Assembly (NCBI GenBank): GCA_033807695.1
Contig: CM066308.1
Span: 1,364,001 to 1,428,000 of the forward strand
Length of the DNA stretch: 64,000 nt
Direction: 5' to 3'
DNA from: Daedaleopsis sinensis
Taxonomy: Eukaryota; Basidiomycota; Agaricomycetes; Polyporales; Polyporaceae
Below are positions 20,368 through 32,700 of this stretch, one piece after another (within the stretch, counting starts at the first letter, position 1; each line of letters starts with the position of its first letter). Under the pieces are notes generated by a model. It worked only from the letters and a program-made list of their open reading frames with translations, searched no databases and had not been told where the DNA came from. The translations under genes and the position numbers were made by a program.

Positions 20368-21776
20368 ATGCGCACCCAGATATACGTGCTTCAGCTCCCG
20401 GGATCAGGCTTGTTCATTACTGCCACGCACTACACTCCAGTCTGTACAGAGTCTGCGTCCTCCGATCTTGAGGGGCTGAGTGGCTCCAGTACTGTCGTGT
20501 TCGCTCACCCGTACCACGACAGCCAACGTGAGTGCCCTATACGTCTCGTTTATAGCAGGCTGTGTTTGATCATTGGGCAGGCAAGGGTGATTGGGAAACC
20601 GTCATCTCGAGGCTGTTCGACCTGTGCGCTACACCCCCGGACTTGCTCCCGCCACGGTGGCGTGTACGGGATGCATGGGCTCTCGAACCCCAGGTTTACC
20701 ATGGACCTGCAGCCGCGCACAGGAATGAGCATGCAGCAGCCGATCCTCTATGTGAGCATCCGTCATCGTCATACGACACACGCTGATGGCGCCCCTCCGT
20801 CGATAGCCGTGGAGGAGTACGCCAGCGTTCTGCGCTACTTCGTGACGTCCAAGCTGGTACAGGGCCGAGGCATCATTGCCTTTGGTCACTCAGAGAGCAC
20901 CGTAGCTTGGTACGGGGTGGATCACTTCTCGCCAATTATACCCGGTTGACGCTAGCTGCGATGATGCAGGACCATAGCGTGCTCCGGGATGACTGTCCCG
21001 AGTATGCGCGCGGTCATCTTCGTTCAAGAACCTACTATGAGCGTCGTGGAGTACCGGCATTCAAGCGTCTCGAGAACAGTCACCGACCCCCTCGCTTACC
21101 GATCCATGCGGGCGACCACCAGAGGCGCCATCGGTAACAGATACGCTTGGAAGATATGGAACGAGCGTATATTTGAAGCATATCTGGTAAGCTCCGCCCA
21201 GCACAAACAGAAGTGTCTGCAAATCCTCCGGCGAGGTGCTGATTTGGAGTGAGTGCAGAGGCATGGGCTCGCCGAGGCGCACGGTGCTGCCGCTTCCCAA
21301 GACCGAGAGCTGGAACCTTCGACTACGGAACAGGAAGAGGAAGACGATCGGTGCTACACCGAGGCTGTCACCAGCACTCCTCAGGCCATTCGCCATACTA
21401 CGTATACGGTCCACGCAGTCTCTGTGGTGAGCGAGCGAGCGGGCTCGGATGTAGTGCGGGTCGCCCTTCCGACGTCGTCTGCACAGCTCGACGTCCCCAC
21501 AGTCCGGTCTCTCAAACGGCGTCCTCTGGATCGTCCGTCGGAGCAAGGCGATCCACTGCCTTCATCCTCGGTCGCCCGCGGCGGGTGTGGGAACTTGGTA
21601 CGCACCCTTTCGAGCAGCGATCGAGCGATCACGCGCAAGTTGAACTGAACGGCTGAACTCTGTACACGTAGACTGTCGTCCAGGACAATCCCGACGGGGT
21701 CGCGCGCGCGATCCTGGGCATTCTGCGTTCGTGCGAGCGAGCGGGCGGGCGCGCGGTGGGGAAAGCCCGCTTGTAA
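20368..21776 (+). CDS. Alpha/beta-hydrolase fold protein
   Basis: Proposed exons are 20368-20527, 20581-20751, 20807-20909, 20970-21186, 21259-21597 and 21672-21776, in phase, about 364 aa. The order of features fits fungal alpha/beta hydrolases: GLFITATHYTP, a first beta strand ending in VVFAHPYH (oxyanion-loop position), DWETVISRLFDL, an AW..EPQ..HG segment, then the nucleophile elbow in FGHSES. RAVIFVQEPTM and the WNERIFEAYLRHGL helix follow. The tail VVQDNPDGVARAI resembles the usual C-terminal helix region. The elbow is G-H-S-E-S, so the usual final Gly is Ser. The intron pattern in the last third (21350-21670) is uncertain, and I could not place the catalytic His with confidence. Substrate unknown; probably a cytosolic esterase or lipase-like enzyme. 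Confidence 0.72.
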
Positions 21777-22731
21777 TCCGATCTTCCCCTCCTGCCAGGC
21801 TACGGGAGATGTACTGTACATGCGATTCTGGCGAATGAATCGGATGAGGACAGCTTCGCCACTCACTAGTACCCACCAGCGAGACGTTGCTGGATCACTC
21901 ATTGGTTCGAACAGGAGCGGGATCCGCGTGAAGGGGACGGTGACAATGGTTGCGGATTACATTCACGATGCATGCATGGAGGTACTAATGATGAACGATG
22001 AACGATGAACGATGCGAAGTGTCATGGTGAATGTCTACTCGTATTCCTCCGCTATAGGGAGTAAGTAACCAGACGAGGAAAGTGGGTAGCGACCTCGTCA
22101 AGAGGAGGATGGAAAAGATAGAAACGGATGGAAACGGATGGGTAAGTATGTACATCGACACGAGGGCCTGATGATACTAGGACGAAGTAGTAAAATTTGA
22201 AAGGAGAATTATCGAGGTCTAACGTGATGTCTATGCGATGGTGCGTGAGAGGTGATGAGCGATGCCATATGGGGGTGCTTGAATGTTGCTTGAGGATGAT
22301 GATGCAGATGGTCGTGGAGGATGATGATGCCAAGGGATGAATGCAGGGAAGGGGAGATGGAGATACGGGGAGATTATGGTATTTGCGATTCCGATGCCGA
22401 TGCTGCTGCTGAAGATGCCGACGGGAACTATCCATATATACTGGTACCATAATAGGAGACGATAGGATGGAAACTGGTCAAAATGCATGCTGGGGAACGG
22501 TGAAAACGTGAACGTCGATGAGTGGTGTTGGGTTCTGGAGAATGCGAGGGGCGATTGCGATGGAGTATGTAGTGTGTCCGCAGTCCACAATGTCCGTTAT
22601 GAGGTCAGGAAGCGACCGTACGCAGTCAAGACTGTGTCTTCGCTCTCGTGGCCACATAATTTTGAGCGGTACGTCTAGCAGACAAAATGGTTCAGTCCAA
22701 TCATCACAATCGATGACAGCCCGTCACGCAC
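21777..22731. other. Intergenic, no gene recognised
   Basis: It contains short direct repeats (atgaacg repeated near 21990) and a purine-rich strand. It lies between the 3' ends of the hydrolase gene (plus) and the Ser/Pro-rich ORF (minus). Confidence 0.5.
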
Positions 22732-24036
22732 CTATTGCGCATCTAGCCACTGCCAGCCAGGTAATGCGCGCGTACGCGTCGCGGCAGCGCCGCCTCTAGT
22801 GGCAGCGCGCCCGCGAGGTCGACCCCTCTCTATCTCCGGGCTTCCCGGTGACACATGGCTCTCCTTTTTCGTGCGCTCTTCGAACATTCTCGGGCTTCCG
22901 CTGCTGTCAGGATCGTCGCCACTGTCGCTGCGCGCTGATTCCTTCTCCAGAGACCGCTCGATGTCTTCGTCGCTCACCAGGGACCGCCCGCCACCATAGC
23001 TGTACTCGAACAGGCTGACAACTCGGCCCGCACCACGGCCGACAACGGTCGCCATGCGCCGGCCAGGGTCTGGGTATTTCTCATTGTCGTGTTCGGCGCC
23101 GGCGCTGGAGCTGCGCCGTGTCCGGGGTTGAACCACGCCGGGGTAGGGTGACGGCGAGCGCCCATATCTACGACCATGACCCACACGCTGAGCCTGAGCA
23201 ACGTTCAGCGACACCACGGGGGCAGCGGTGGTAATCCTTCGGAGAGCCATCGGACGAGGCGCAACGTTCTCCATGCGAACACGGGAGTAGAACTGCGGCG
23301 GCGGGGAAGGTGAAGGAGAACGGTATGGGACAGATGGGGCATAAGAGGCGCTTGCGAGTGAAGAAATAGACGATGAAGTCACGGAAGCAGAGACGAGCGG
23401 TCTGCGGAATGCGGAAGTAAGCGGGAAATATTCGTCATCGTCGAGTTGCATGGAGACGTCAGCGGAGGGTGGGACTGAGGGTCCAGACGATGGGTACGAC
23501 GAGAGCGACGAGACAGAAGACGCAGCAGACGTTGCGTTGCTTGACATGAGCGCTCCCATCGCACGCGCATCTGGAGCATCCACGAGGTCAGGAGAAACGT
23601 TTTGATCCACGTATCTTGGCACATGCGTATTCAACGTGTGGCGCGAGGGCACTTTTGGCACGGCGTAGAGAAACGGCTCCTGCGCATAGGGTGGTGCTTC
23701 AGGATCACGGTTGACCCCCAACGCAGCGAGTGGAATGTGCGTCGCCTTCTGCTGTAGAGGAAAACGCCGCGTACCTACGCCACACTGTTGCAGCAGGATT
23801 TGAGAAGTCAGATCGGGACCGTCAGGAGAGATAGAGAAGTCGAAGTTGAACACGAGCTCCGGCGGGTCCTGGTCACGAGTGGGTGAACAGGGCGGCGGAC
23901 GGATTGGCTTGCGTCGAGGGATAGGTATGGGGTTGGTCGGGTTTGTAGGGACTCTCATCGGTGGCAACGGCAGTGACTTGTCCATGCGACTGCAAGGCCA
24001 TGGCGAGTACCGGTTCGCCAGTTCCGTCATATGCAT
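22732..24036 (-). CDS. Hypothetical Ser/Pro-rich, largely disordered protein (434 aa)
   Basis: This is a single uninterrupted frame with its start at 24036. The N-terminal part is proline-rich (MRVPTNPTNPIPIPRRKPIR) with a hydrophobic-acidic patch (ELVFNFDFSISPDGPDLTS). The middle is Ser-rich (SSVSSLSSYPSSGPSVPPSA), followed by SPSPSPPPQFYSR. The C-terminal part contains VVSLFEYSYGGGRSLVSDED and many charged RG/RS stretches. No domain, signal peptide or membrane segment was seen. The continuous length and Ser/Pro codon pattern favour a real gene. The product is probably regulatory or scaffold-like, but no function can be assigned. Confidence 0.55.
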   Translation of the reverse strand: MHMTELANRYSPWPCSRMDKSLPLPPMRVPTNPTNPIPIPRRKPIRPPPCSPTRDQDPPELVFNFDFSISPDGPDLTSQILLQQCGVGTRRFPLQQKATHIPLAALGVNRDPEAPPYAQEPFLYAVPKVPSRHTLNTHVPRYVDQNVSPDLVDAPDARAMGALMSSNATSAASSVSSLSSYPSSGPSVPPSADVSMQLDDDEYFPLTSAFRRPLVSASVTSSSISSLASASYAPSVPYRSPSPSPPPQFYSRVRMENVAPRPMALRRITTAAPVVSLNVAQAQRVGHGRRYGRSPSPYPGVVQPRTRRSSSAGAEHDNEKYPDPGRRMATVVGRGAGRVVSLFEYSYGGGRSLVSDEDIERSLEKESARSDSGDDPDSSGSPRMFEERTKKESHVSPGSPEIERGRPRGRAATRGGAAATRTRALPGWQWLDAQ

Positions 24037-27000
24037 GTTCAGCTATGCTAGATGAGAATGAGTGTGTTGAAAGGGACGTCTAGCCTGCTCACGCGGTCGA
24101 GGGGACAAAAGAGGAAGGGATTTGAGAAGGATATGATGACGGAGCGAATTTTATGGTGCTGTACGCGCGCCTGAAAGTGTTAGACAGATGTAGCGAAGTA
24201 AATGACAGCGTCAGTGACAGACCTGAAACTCGTTGATTGCTGGGCGTGTGCGGACCGGACAATCAGGAGAGCGGTGACGGACACTCGAGGCCTATATGCA
24301 GGTGGCGCGTTGATGAGCAAGGGTGCTGCAGAGTCGATAGAGAGGTACAGTACGCACCGGACCGCACAGAGTTCCTTGGGGTGGGGGAGGGTGGTGAAGG
24401 GAGATCTTCCGTCTAGAAAAGTCGTCAGCGATGATGACTCTCTGCACATTGCGTGCGGCGTCAAGTGACTGTGAATCCGCAATTAATGGAAAGCGAAGAA
24501 GGTGTGATGGTATGGAAGCGGCAGACGGCGGCGTGCTACGGGGATCCTAGCAGGATGGAGAGAGAAACGGCTATAGGAACCGCACGAGGGGAAAGGGACG
24601 TGTATGTTGCGAGTTGGACGTCGAGGAGTGATGGAAGAGGATGTGATGTGATACTCACCAAGAGAGGTCGGGCAGCTCACACCACTGCAGTTCCAGTTTG
24701 GAGCACGGTGGTCCGAGGAAAGGCGGGGAACACGTAGGTGTCTTGAAGTGTGGCAGAGAAGGAACGGCCGAGTGCAAAGATTGGTCGAGCTTAGGCTTCA
24801 ATGCGTTTGCAATGACGACGAGAACGAAGAGTCAACTCGCAATTCGAGATGAGGTTGAAAGTTGGACTGAGTGTATGCACTCACGATGTTAGCGGGTGCA
24901 GTGACTTGAAACGCCAAACTAGGAGAACAGGCGGGGAGTCGCGTCGGAAGAGGGTGGGCCTGAGTCCGTTGGCTTTTGTGCCGAGTGCGCTGAGCGAGAC
25001 GGCGGGCGGGGGCGGGGTGGCGGGGGCGGGGACGAGTCACAGCCAGAAAAGAAAGAGTACTCAGACAAGGCTTTGTTTCGACCAGAATGGAAACTTTATA
25101 TTGCCTGTCAGTTTGACGTCACCCGCGTGCATATCGCGTGGATCGGACGCCCGTTCACTCCCCGGCATCTCCCGCCTACGGTCACCTCCGAGTTTCAACC
25201 TGGCAGCAAGTTGCAACTCGCCGGAAGGTCAGCTCCCTTACAAAGTGACTCACTGCCAGTAGTACGGCCATAAACCTGAACCTCGGGACATGGCCTCTGA
25301 TTACCTTGGGCAATAGTTACTTAGTATCCTCTGAGCCACCTACAAACCCCCAGATCACGGTGTAAACAGACTCGTATACCTTCAACTGTATACTAACATC
25401 GGTCGAGTGATACTGGGTACTTATCACACTGTACTCTGAAGGAGTATTCTTGAGCGCCACTGTATGTCAGCCTGAGATAACTTGGTCACATCCGAGTCTT
25501 GAACTAACTTTAAAATACCATACGCTTGAGTCCCCTACAGCTTTCTAAGCTGATTCAAAGCTGGAGATAACTATACACTCGGGCGGTGAAGCGGTGCAAG
25601 TTATCACAGCTCTCTCACCAGCACTCAAGGTCGAAGGTACTAGCTAGTAGTACAGAATGGCACTACGCCGACGTGACTGCGATACTTCCGATCATATACA
25701 AGTGCATCCTCAACCGAGGCACCCGACGGCCTCTGGATCGAGTGAGGCCTAGAGGTATATCATCCATCGTCTGGACGTTCAACCGTTGAATCTAGCTCGC
25801 CCACAAGCGGATGTGCGAAGTGGGCCGCCCAACTATGGTCACTGTCTGTCAAACATCATGCACTAGTGCCATGCCAGCCATTCAAGACGATCGTAGGGCC
25901 CCGATTAGGTCTGTATATCATATAGGATTATGGGCAAGAATTTTGGTCCGTCTTGGATCATCGCGTCTGCATCTCTCACGCGAACACGGTGGGGCCCGGG
26001 GTGGCACCTCTCATAGCCATATGCTGTCTATTCGATGGACGTTTCGTTCGGGAGAGCGCCGGGCCCTTCAAACTCGCGCAGACTGCTCAGGAACGACAGC
26101 TAGATGCGACGGCTCCTGACACAGAGGCTCACCTCTCGCGTCCTAACTTCTTGGACTCTTCGACCGCAGCGGCGCTTGAGACTCAGGTACAAATGGCTAC
26201 CGAGCATGTGCATGACCTTCGAGTCTGGGTCGAACGCTAGATGTCACCACCAGCGCTCACCACCTACTTTGGGCTGCGTTTATCTGACTACCCTGGGTAT
26301 GCTCCCGCGCACCCCGGAGAGCCCATCTCCAGAGGTCTCCCCGATTGCCAGGTGCAGGCAGGCTACCCTCTTAGGTGTAGCGAGTGACGAGTGAAGAAGA
26401 GTCTGCGCTTCTCGGGGCTAAGTTCCATTCGGGCTGTCGCGGTGGAATAACGAGAACCGTGCCTTGTGCACATGGGCAGCGGCGGCGAGGTGCAGCCTGG
26501 GGGCGGCAATGGGGCTGCGGAGGATCTCCTGTATGTGTCACTGGCAGCATGAGCACACGCACCGAGGAGGCCCTGGGCGAGCCTTCATGTCTTCCGGACG
26601 ATAAAGGCTCAACTTTGTCTGCGGGTACCCACCCACCTCCGCGGAGATTGTGAGGAGCGGAGAGCTGTAGTGCTGGGAAGAGCGGTGGATGGGAACTTGA
26701 ATGGTGTGCGCCGTCCATACAGCCGAGCAGCCTGCGCTCAGCGTTTGAAGAGCGGAGGTGCGGCACGTTCAGAATCCAAGTCGTCCGAGAGAAGGATGGA
26801 CAGGCCCGAATGCGACGCAATCGTAGGAAGACGGGAGCTGGATTGGTGGATCTGCGGGGTGTGCGCGTGTCAGATGCGTAGTCAGACACGTGGAGCACGG
26901 GGATGCACTCACAAACAATGCGGACGTACATTGTATCGCAGAAGCCTGAGCTCTGGCGCCACAGTGGCGAAGCTAGCGAAAGATGCTGAGGATGTTCGTA

Positions 27001-29702
27001 ACCGGTCGGTGCCACCGCGTGCGGGGCTATATGCTTCGGAAAATGAGCTTTGGAGTGAGGGTCGAATGTGGCGATGTGTGGTGAGGTCACCAGCTCCGCG
27101 AGTGAACGGCTTCATCGGGCGGTGGCGTGATGTACAACCAGCCTACTCACATGAGTCACCGATAACCACCCCTAGCTCGGGCATAGTACGAGCAGCGTAA
27201 TATATCACCGGGATGAATAGCTGGAACCGAGGTAGCTTGATGGAAGAGCGTCGCGCAATATCACCGTTATCTGTGAGTTATCATCGGTGCCAGTGGAGAG
27301 CGCGCACCATTCCCGAGTTACCTTCACCGTTCCGACCCCAAGCCGGTGGTTTCTGATCTGTAGCTACTTGCGATCCAGGCGGACAACTGCAATCTCCGAG
27401 AGGTAGCCAATTTGTCCGGGGCGAAGGGCTATCAGATGTTCAAAAGGAGGCGTTGAATGTGGTCAGAAGCGGGTCTTGGAGATCGGAGCGGGCGAGCTTA
27501 CGTTGTTTTCATTCATTCTTCCGGGCCCTTCACGCCGCACGGCTGAAACTTTTCGCCATGAAACAGCAAGAGGAATGCGAGACGAAGAGGAGTGCCTGCC
27601 CGTTCGAGTAGCGCGTACGGGACCTAGAGAGCGCAGGGTTGCGGGACAAGGACCGGATGCTATTTCATATTCCGTGAGCACGCTCCTGGCCATAACCACG
27701 AAGCAAACGCGCCTGATGAGGACCCGCGGGAATTTGCAAGGTACACGCCGCAGACTCGGACACTTACGTTTCAAATACCGCTCACGCCTCTGCCACGGTG
27801 CCCAGACGTCTCTAGCCCAGTCGCCGGCCGCCTTGTGCCCAATTGCGCCCGCACATTTGCCTATCCCAAGGCACGGAGTCACCTGCCGTTCCGTAACGTG
27901 CACGGGACGCACTTCGCGACTTTGTGGTTTGCGTAGTGGGAATGCAGGGCCGAGATAGAAGCGTTCTGTTCGGGGCGGCGAGATAGATTGCGGTGGTGGC
28001 GCGTTCTTTGGGAACCCAGACAGCTCCGCCGGGGCGCTCTGCGTGGGGGAGGGCGAGCGCCAGGGTGCACGTTCTCAGCGGCACGACAGGGTGCACACCG
28101 CGAGGACGGCGAGGGCCGAGCTTAACGAGGCTAGCGTCGGGAACTGTGGACCGTCTTCGCACCGAACATTGCCCCCTTCTTGCCGTCTTCTAGGGCTCCT
28201 CGTCGGGCAGGCAGTTCGCCCTCCCGGTGTGCAGGGCTGAGCTTGAGGTTGGGAGCTCCGGTGTTCGTCGTGAAGATCGTCGATGTGACGTAGTGAAAAC
28301 ATGCCGAGTGGAACACGGAGAATCGCCGCCGGGAGTATGCATGAGAATGAGAGGGAAGTCGGGAGTTTTGCCAGAATCACTCACTATGTTAGGAACGATC
28401 CAGGGGCGAGGAGAGGCACACCCCGGGTGTCAGCGGCTACTCCGGAGGGTTGCATCTGAGGCTGCATCTCTTTGAATGGCCTCCGGGCTAGAATGATCAG
28501 GGTTTGGAACCTTGACACGCAAGAATATCGATAGTGACGATACGCAATTCAATCAACAGTAGAGAGCCACTCACGGTGGTATGTATATATTGTGACCTTC
28601 GCGGATGTGGGAAGACCGAGACGTCATCTCGGCGATGAAAGCATCTCATTGCAGAGCACAGCCGATGTAGCTGAACAGCAGCTCTGGACAGCTTCATGAA
28701 GATCGACATGTCGTGTCATCTGTCAAGGGCCCTACCTGAGGCAGACCAGGTGGGGGGTATTGCGGCGGTTGCAGTATTATTAGAAATGTCAGGGCCAAGA
28801 TCAGCGGTTTCAGAGATCCTAACAAATGCGCCGGGCAGATAGACGAACGCACGCGGTGGAGTTTGAAGGCCTCTACTAATTTGTCAAGACTGCAAGCCTA
28901 TGGGCGAATGACGAGAAGAAAAAAGGCGGCGAAATCCAATCTGTCCCGACGTCACTGAGAAGAAACGTGTGAGCCCTTTGACAGCGGATGTGATGAGAGA
29001 AGAGCTAGTGACATGCTCCGCCGGGGTAGGGAGAAGTTCAGAACGGCGCGTGGGTACATCATAGTTGAAAGGAACTGACTGGGTTCGTTAATCAGACGGG
29101 CTGTCACGGCGATTAAATCATCTCTGCAATTGAAGTTGTCTGTCAACCTTAGCGCAATATCTTGAAACGGAATCCGGTACTAAGAACCCGATGGCTGACC
29201 TTGGCTGGGCAGTCGCTGATGAGTCCGAGTTGGGTTTGTCGAACTTGGTCACAGCGCACGGCGTGACAGCCATGATGAGAGCCGAGATCAGCCGGGAGAG
29301 AAGGAGTCGAGCCGATCGTGACCGCCGCGGCTTGATGATCTGGCTTTTCATGCAGCTTGTCTAGTTTGCGCTCAATTGAGCTTCACTGCAGTCAGCCAGA
29401 GAATATGATGAGATGGCGAACCTATGTTTGCGACCTAACTCGTTGGAAGTTTTGGACTTGTAAGACGCGGTTCACGTGGCGCGACGCGTCTGTGGCTGAA
29501 GAGTGTGGCCGTATTTGGCCTGAACAAACAGATACCAAATAAGGACCCACAGTTGAGATGGCGGCCCGCGATCACGTGTACGAGGCAGAACGCGGGGGCA
29601 GGTGGCTGGAGATGGCTTGTTGCGCTTTTCGTACTTGCTCTCGCGTCCGACTCGCTTTGCTTTCTGCCGTCTGCCTCTCGCGACACCTATCGCGCACTGC
29701 GC
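24037..29702. other. 5.7-kb gene-poor interval
   Basis: Both strands have only short overlapping frames without recognisable motifs. The longest, 239 codons at 26371-27090 minus, looks non-coding by composition. A 95-codon plus frame at 25953-26240 has a helical end but no context. No terminal repeats, RNA gene or transposon protein could be identified. It may contain decayed mobile DNA. Confidence 0.45.
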
Positions 29703-32700
29703 ATGGCCACCTCACAACCTAAACCCGCCTGGCTGACCGACGAGCTCGCTGGCGTCGACGACTGGATCGATTGGGAGGATGAGGAGCAGTCTGCGGACAA
29801 CGACTACTCTGGCTCGGAGCTCAGCTTCACCCAGCCCCTCGGCTCGATTCTTGTTCAAAATAATGACTTCGGCTCCTCAGATGGCGCGTCGCGCTCGGAC
29901 AACTCGGCGGGTACGTTCATCGTTCGCGAGGAAATGCCGGCGGTCCCCCTCCTCCCAAAAACTCCGGGAAAGAACAAGAAAGGCCAAGTCAAAGACTTCT
30001 TCAGCCCCTTAGCTCTTGAGAAGATGTTCGAACCTCCATCTCCTCCTCAGCCAGCCATCTCCCTGCCCTCACAGCCTTCACGAACCTCTGCTGCGCCGAG
30101 TGTCCCGTCCCGCCTGTCCCAAGTCTATGTTCCGTCTTCGGAGCTCTCGATTGTGGAAGAGAACACCTCGGAGCTCTCTCGCTCTGCCCGCATAGCTGAG
30201 GAGAACGACGGTCTGCGAGTCGACGGCGCGCACTGCCAGTTTACGTTCACAGCACCCCGTCCTAGCCCCTTCAATCCTGCAGGCCCCGTGCCGGACGCGA
30301 CAAGCACGCCGGGGCCCAAGCATGCATCCCGCATCCCGAATCCTCCTCCTACAGACCCCCGCCTCCGCTTGTTCCAGTTCCAGTACGATACCTTCACGCG
30401 CGATCATCTCTCCGCCATGGTCGACTCCATCGCCGTGAACACTCCCTCCGGCGAAGGTGTCGCGCCCAATCAGGGCAGTCAGCAGACGACCCCGTCAGAT
30501 CTCTCTCCTGCGAGCGAGCGTGAAGCGAGCTTCTCGCGTCTGCGCAGTGCGAAACGCTTGAAACTGAGTCCACTCAGTGACATTAGTCGAGAACCTGGAG
30601 ACGGCGCTGCCGTCATCATGCGACCTCTCTCGCGCAGAGACTACGTTGGCGAGTCTCAGAACCTCATGGACCAGATCCGCAAGGCCCGTGATTTCTCCAC
30701 TGTTTCTACCGTCGCGACCGCCCGATCGCCCGCTGCTGAGCGTGAGGATTCACCAGACCCAGAAGAACACGTCAAAGAGCCGCCTCTTCGTATGTACTCC
30801 TTCGATTTCTCGTCAGCAGGGCTAAAGATCATTTTCATGCGATTCAGCACGACCGGCATTCCTGACTGTCCCCGACAACGGGTCTAGCAACGACACGACG
30901 CCAAATGGAACCACCTCGTCCAAACGCTCCGGGTATTCCTCGTTGGGATACCGCCAGCAGGCGGCCAGCTTGATGGAGCAGATCAGGAACGACATGAAGG
31001 GCGCTAAACGCGTTTTCTCTGGGGACACAGAGACCTCTCACATGCGCACCGACGATACGACAGAGGCATCCGTCCTATCCGCAGACACCACTGTTCCCTC
31101 CCTACGCTCGCGAAACGGCGACCCGCAGCCCCTCTCCAGTCTGCGCAGACCGAGCAACCTGCCGGCGCAAAGCCGCAAGGTGTCCAGCGCAGTAAGTAAC
31201 AGCACCAGGATGACCAGCGTCTCAAGAGGGAAGCAGCGCGCCGGCCCCAGCCCGCGCAAACCGTCCGCCGCCGCGCGGCCCTCGCACACCTCGCGGCCGT
31301 CGGAGGACCGCACGCGCGAGCTCACGGAAGACTCTACGCGGATGTCGATGTCGCTCGAGGCGTCGCGGATGATGCTCGCCGAGTTCCCCGCCCCACCCAC
31401 ATCCACCCCCTCCGCCCCCGCCCCCGCCCCCGGCGCGCCCCCAGTGCGCCTCGTCGCGGCGTCCACGTCCACCGCGCCCCCGTCCCCCGTCCAGCCGAGC
31501 CCGGGGCTCCTCGCCCCCCCAACCGCCGCGGGCCCCGCGTACCCGTCCTCGTCGCTGCGCGCGGGGCGCACCGAGGACCTCACGCGCTTCGTGTCCTCGA
31601 GCACCGCGTCCGGGACGGGCACGACGCTCACCGCGGGGAGCGCGGCGTCGTTCGTGAAGCACGCGGGCCCGCGGGTGAAGCAGGCGCCGCTGGCGCACAT
31701 CACGCAGATCACGCCCAGCGACGTCGGGCTGCTCCCGGACCGCGTGGGCAAGATGGTGTTCGACCGCGTGATGATGCGCTGGGTGAAGGCGACCGCGCTC
31801 GCTACCGCTGGGGCGGGCGTGGACGAGGGCGAGGGAGACGCGCCTGCCTATGCGGGCGCTGGGGTTGGGGCGAGTGTTGCGACGGGCCGGGATCGGGGTC
31901 GCGGTCGCGGTGGTAGCGGTGGGGAGCAGGGGAACCTCAGCATCGACCAGGACAACGACAGCGAGGACCCGTTCCGGGACATCGAGAGCCTGCGCGAGGA
32001 CGACACGGGGCGGCACACGGACGGCGGCAGCTCGGGGGACGAGCCGGGGGACGGAGACGGGGACGGGGACGGCGCGGGCGCGCTCGAGCAGAGCCGCGTC
32101 GAGGACGTGCTCTCGGAGGACGAGGACGAGGACGCGGACGCGGAGGAGGCGGCGCTCACGTCGTTCTCGACCGACGGGCCCTCGCAGGACTTCATCGCGG
32201 ACGTGCCCACGCTGCACGAGCTCGCGCACGCCTCGTACACCGACAGCGACGCGACGGACGACGGGGCAGAGGCGGAAGAGGAAGAGACGGGCAGCACCGT
32301 CCCGACCGCGACGCTCGACCTACAGCTCGAGCGGCACATCTCGGGGCTCGCGCTGCACGGCGACGCCGACGTGACCGCCGAGCCCGAGCCCGAGCCTGCG
32401 TTCGCAGACACCCCCCCGCGGTACCTCCGCGCTGCTGCCCCAACCAACCCAAACCCAAACCCAAACCCAAACGCAAACGCAAATTCAAGTCGAAGTCCAA
32501 ATCCAAGTCCAAATTCAGCCGTCGCCGTCGCCGCCACGCCCAGCGCCCCGAACCGCTCGACCCCCGCCCCGCGCTCGGCGCTGAAGAGCGCGAGCATCAC
32601 GCCCGTCTCCGCGCTCAAGTCCAGGTCCAGCAGCGTCGTCCGCACGCAGACGCAGACGCAGGTGCGGACGCCGGCGGGGAGGCTCGGCCACCGGCGCTCG

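Noticed and set aside
26371..27090. 239-codon minus-strand ORF as a gene
   Set aside because: No motif, scattered Cys/His/Pro composition, no neighbouring exons in phase; likely chance.
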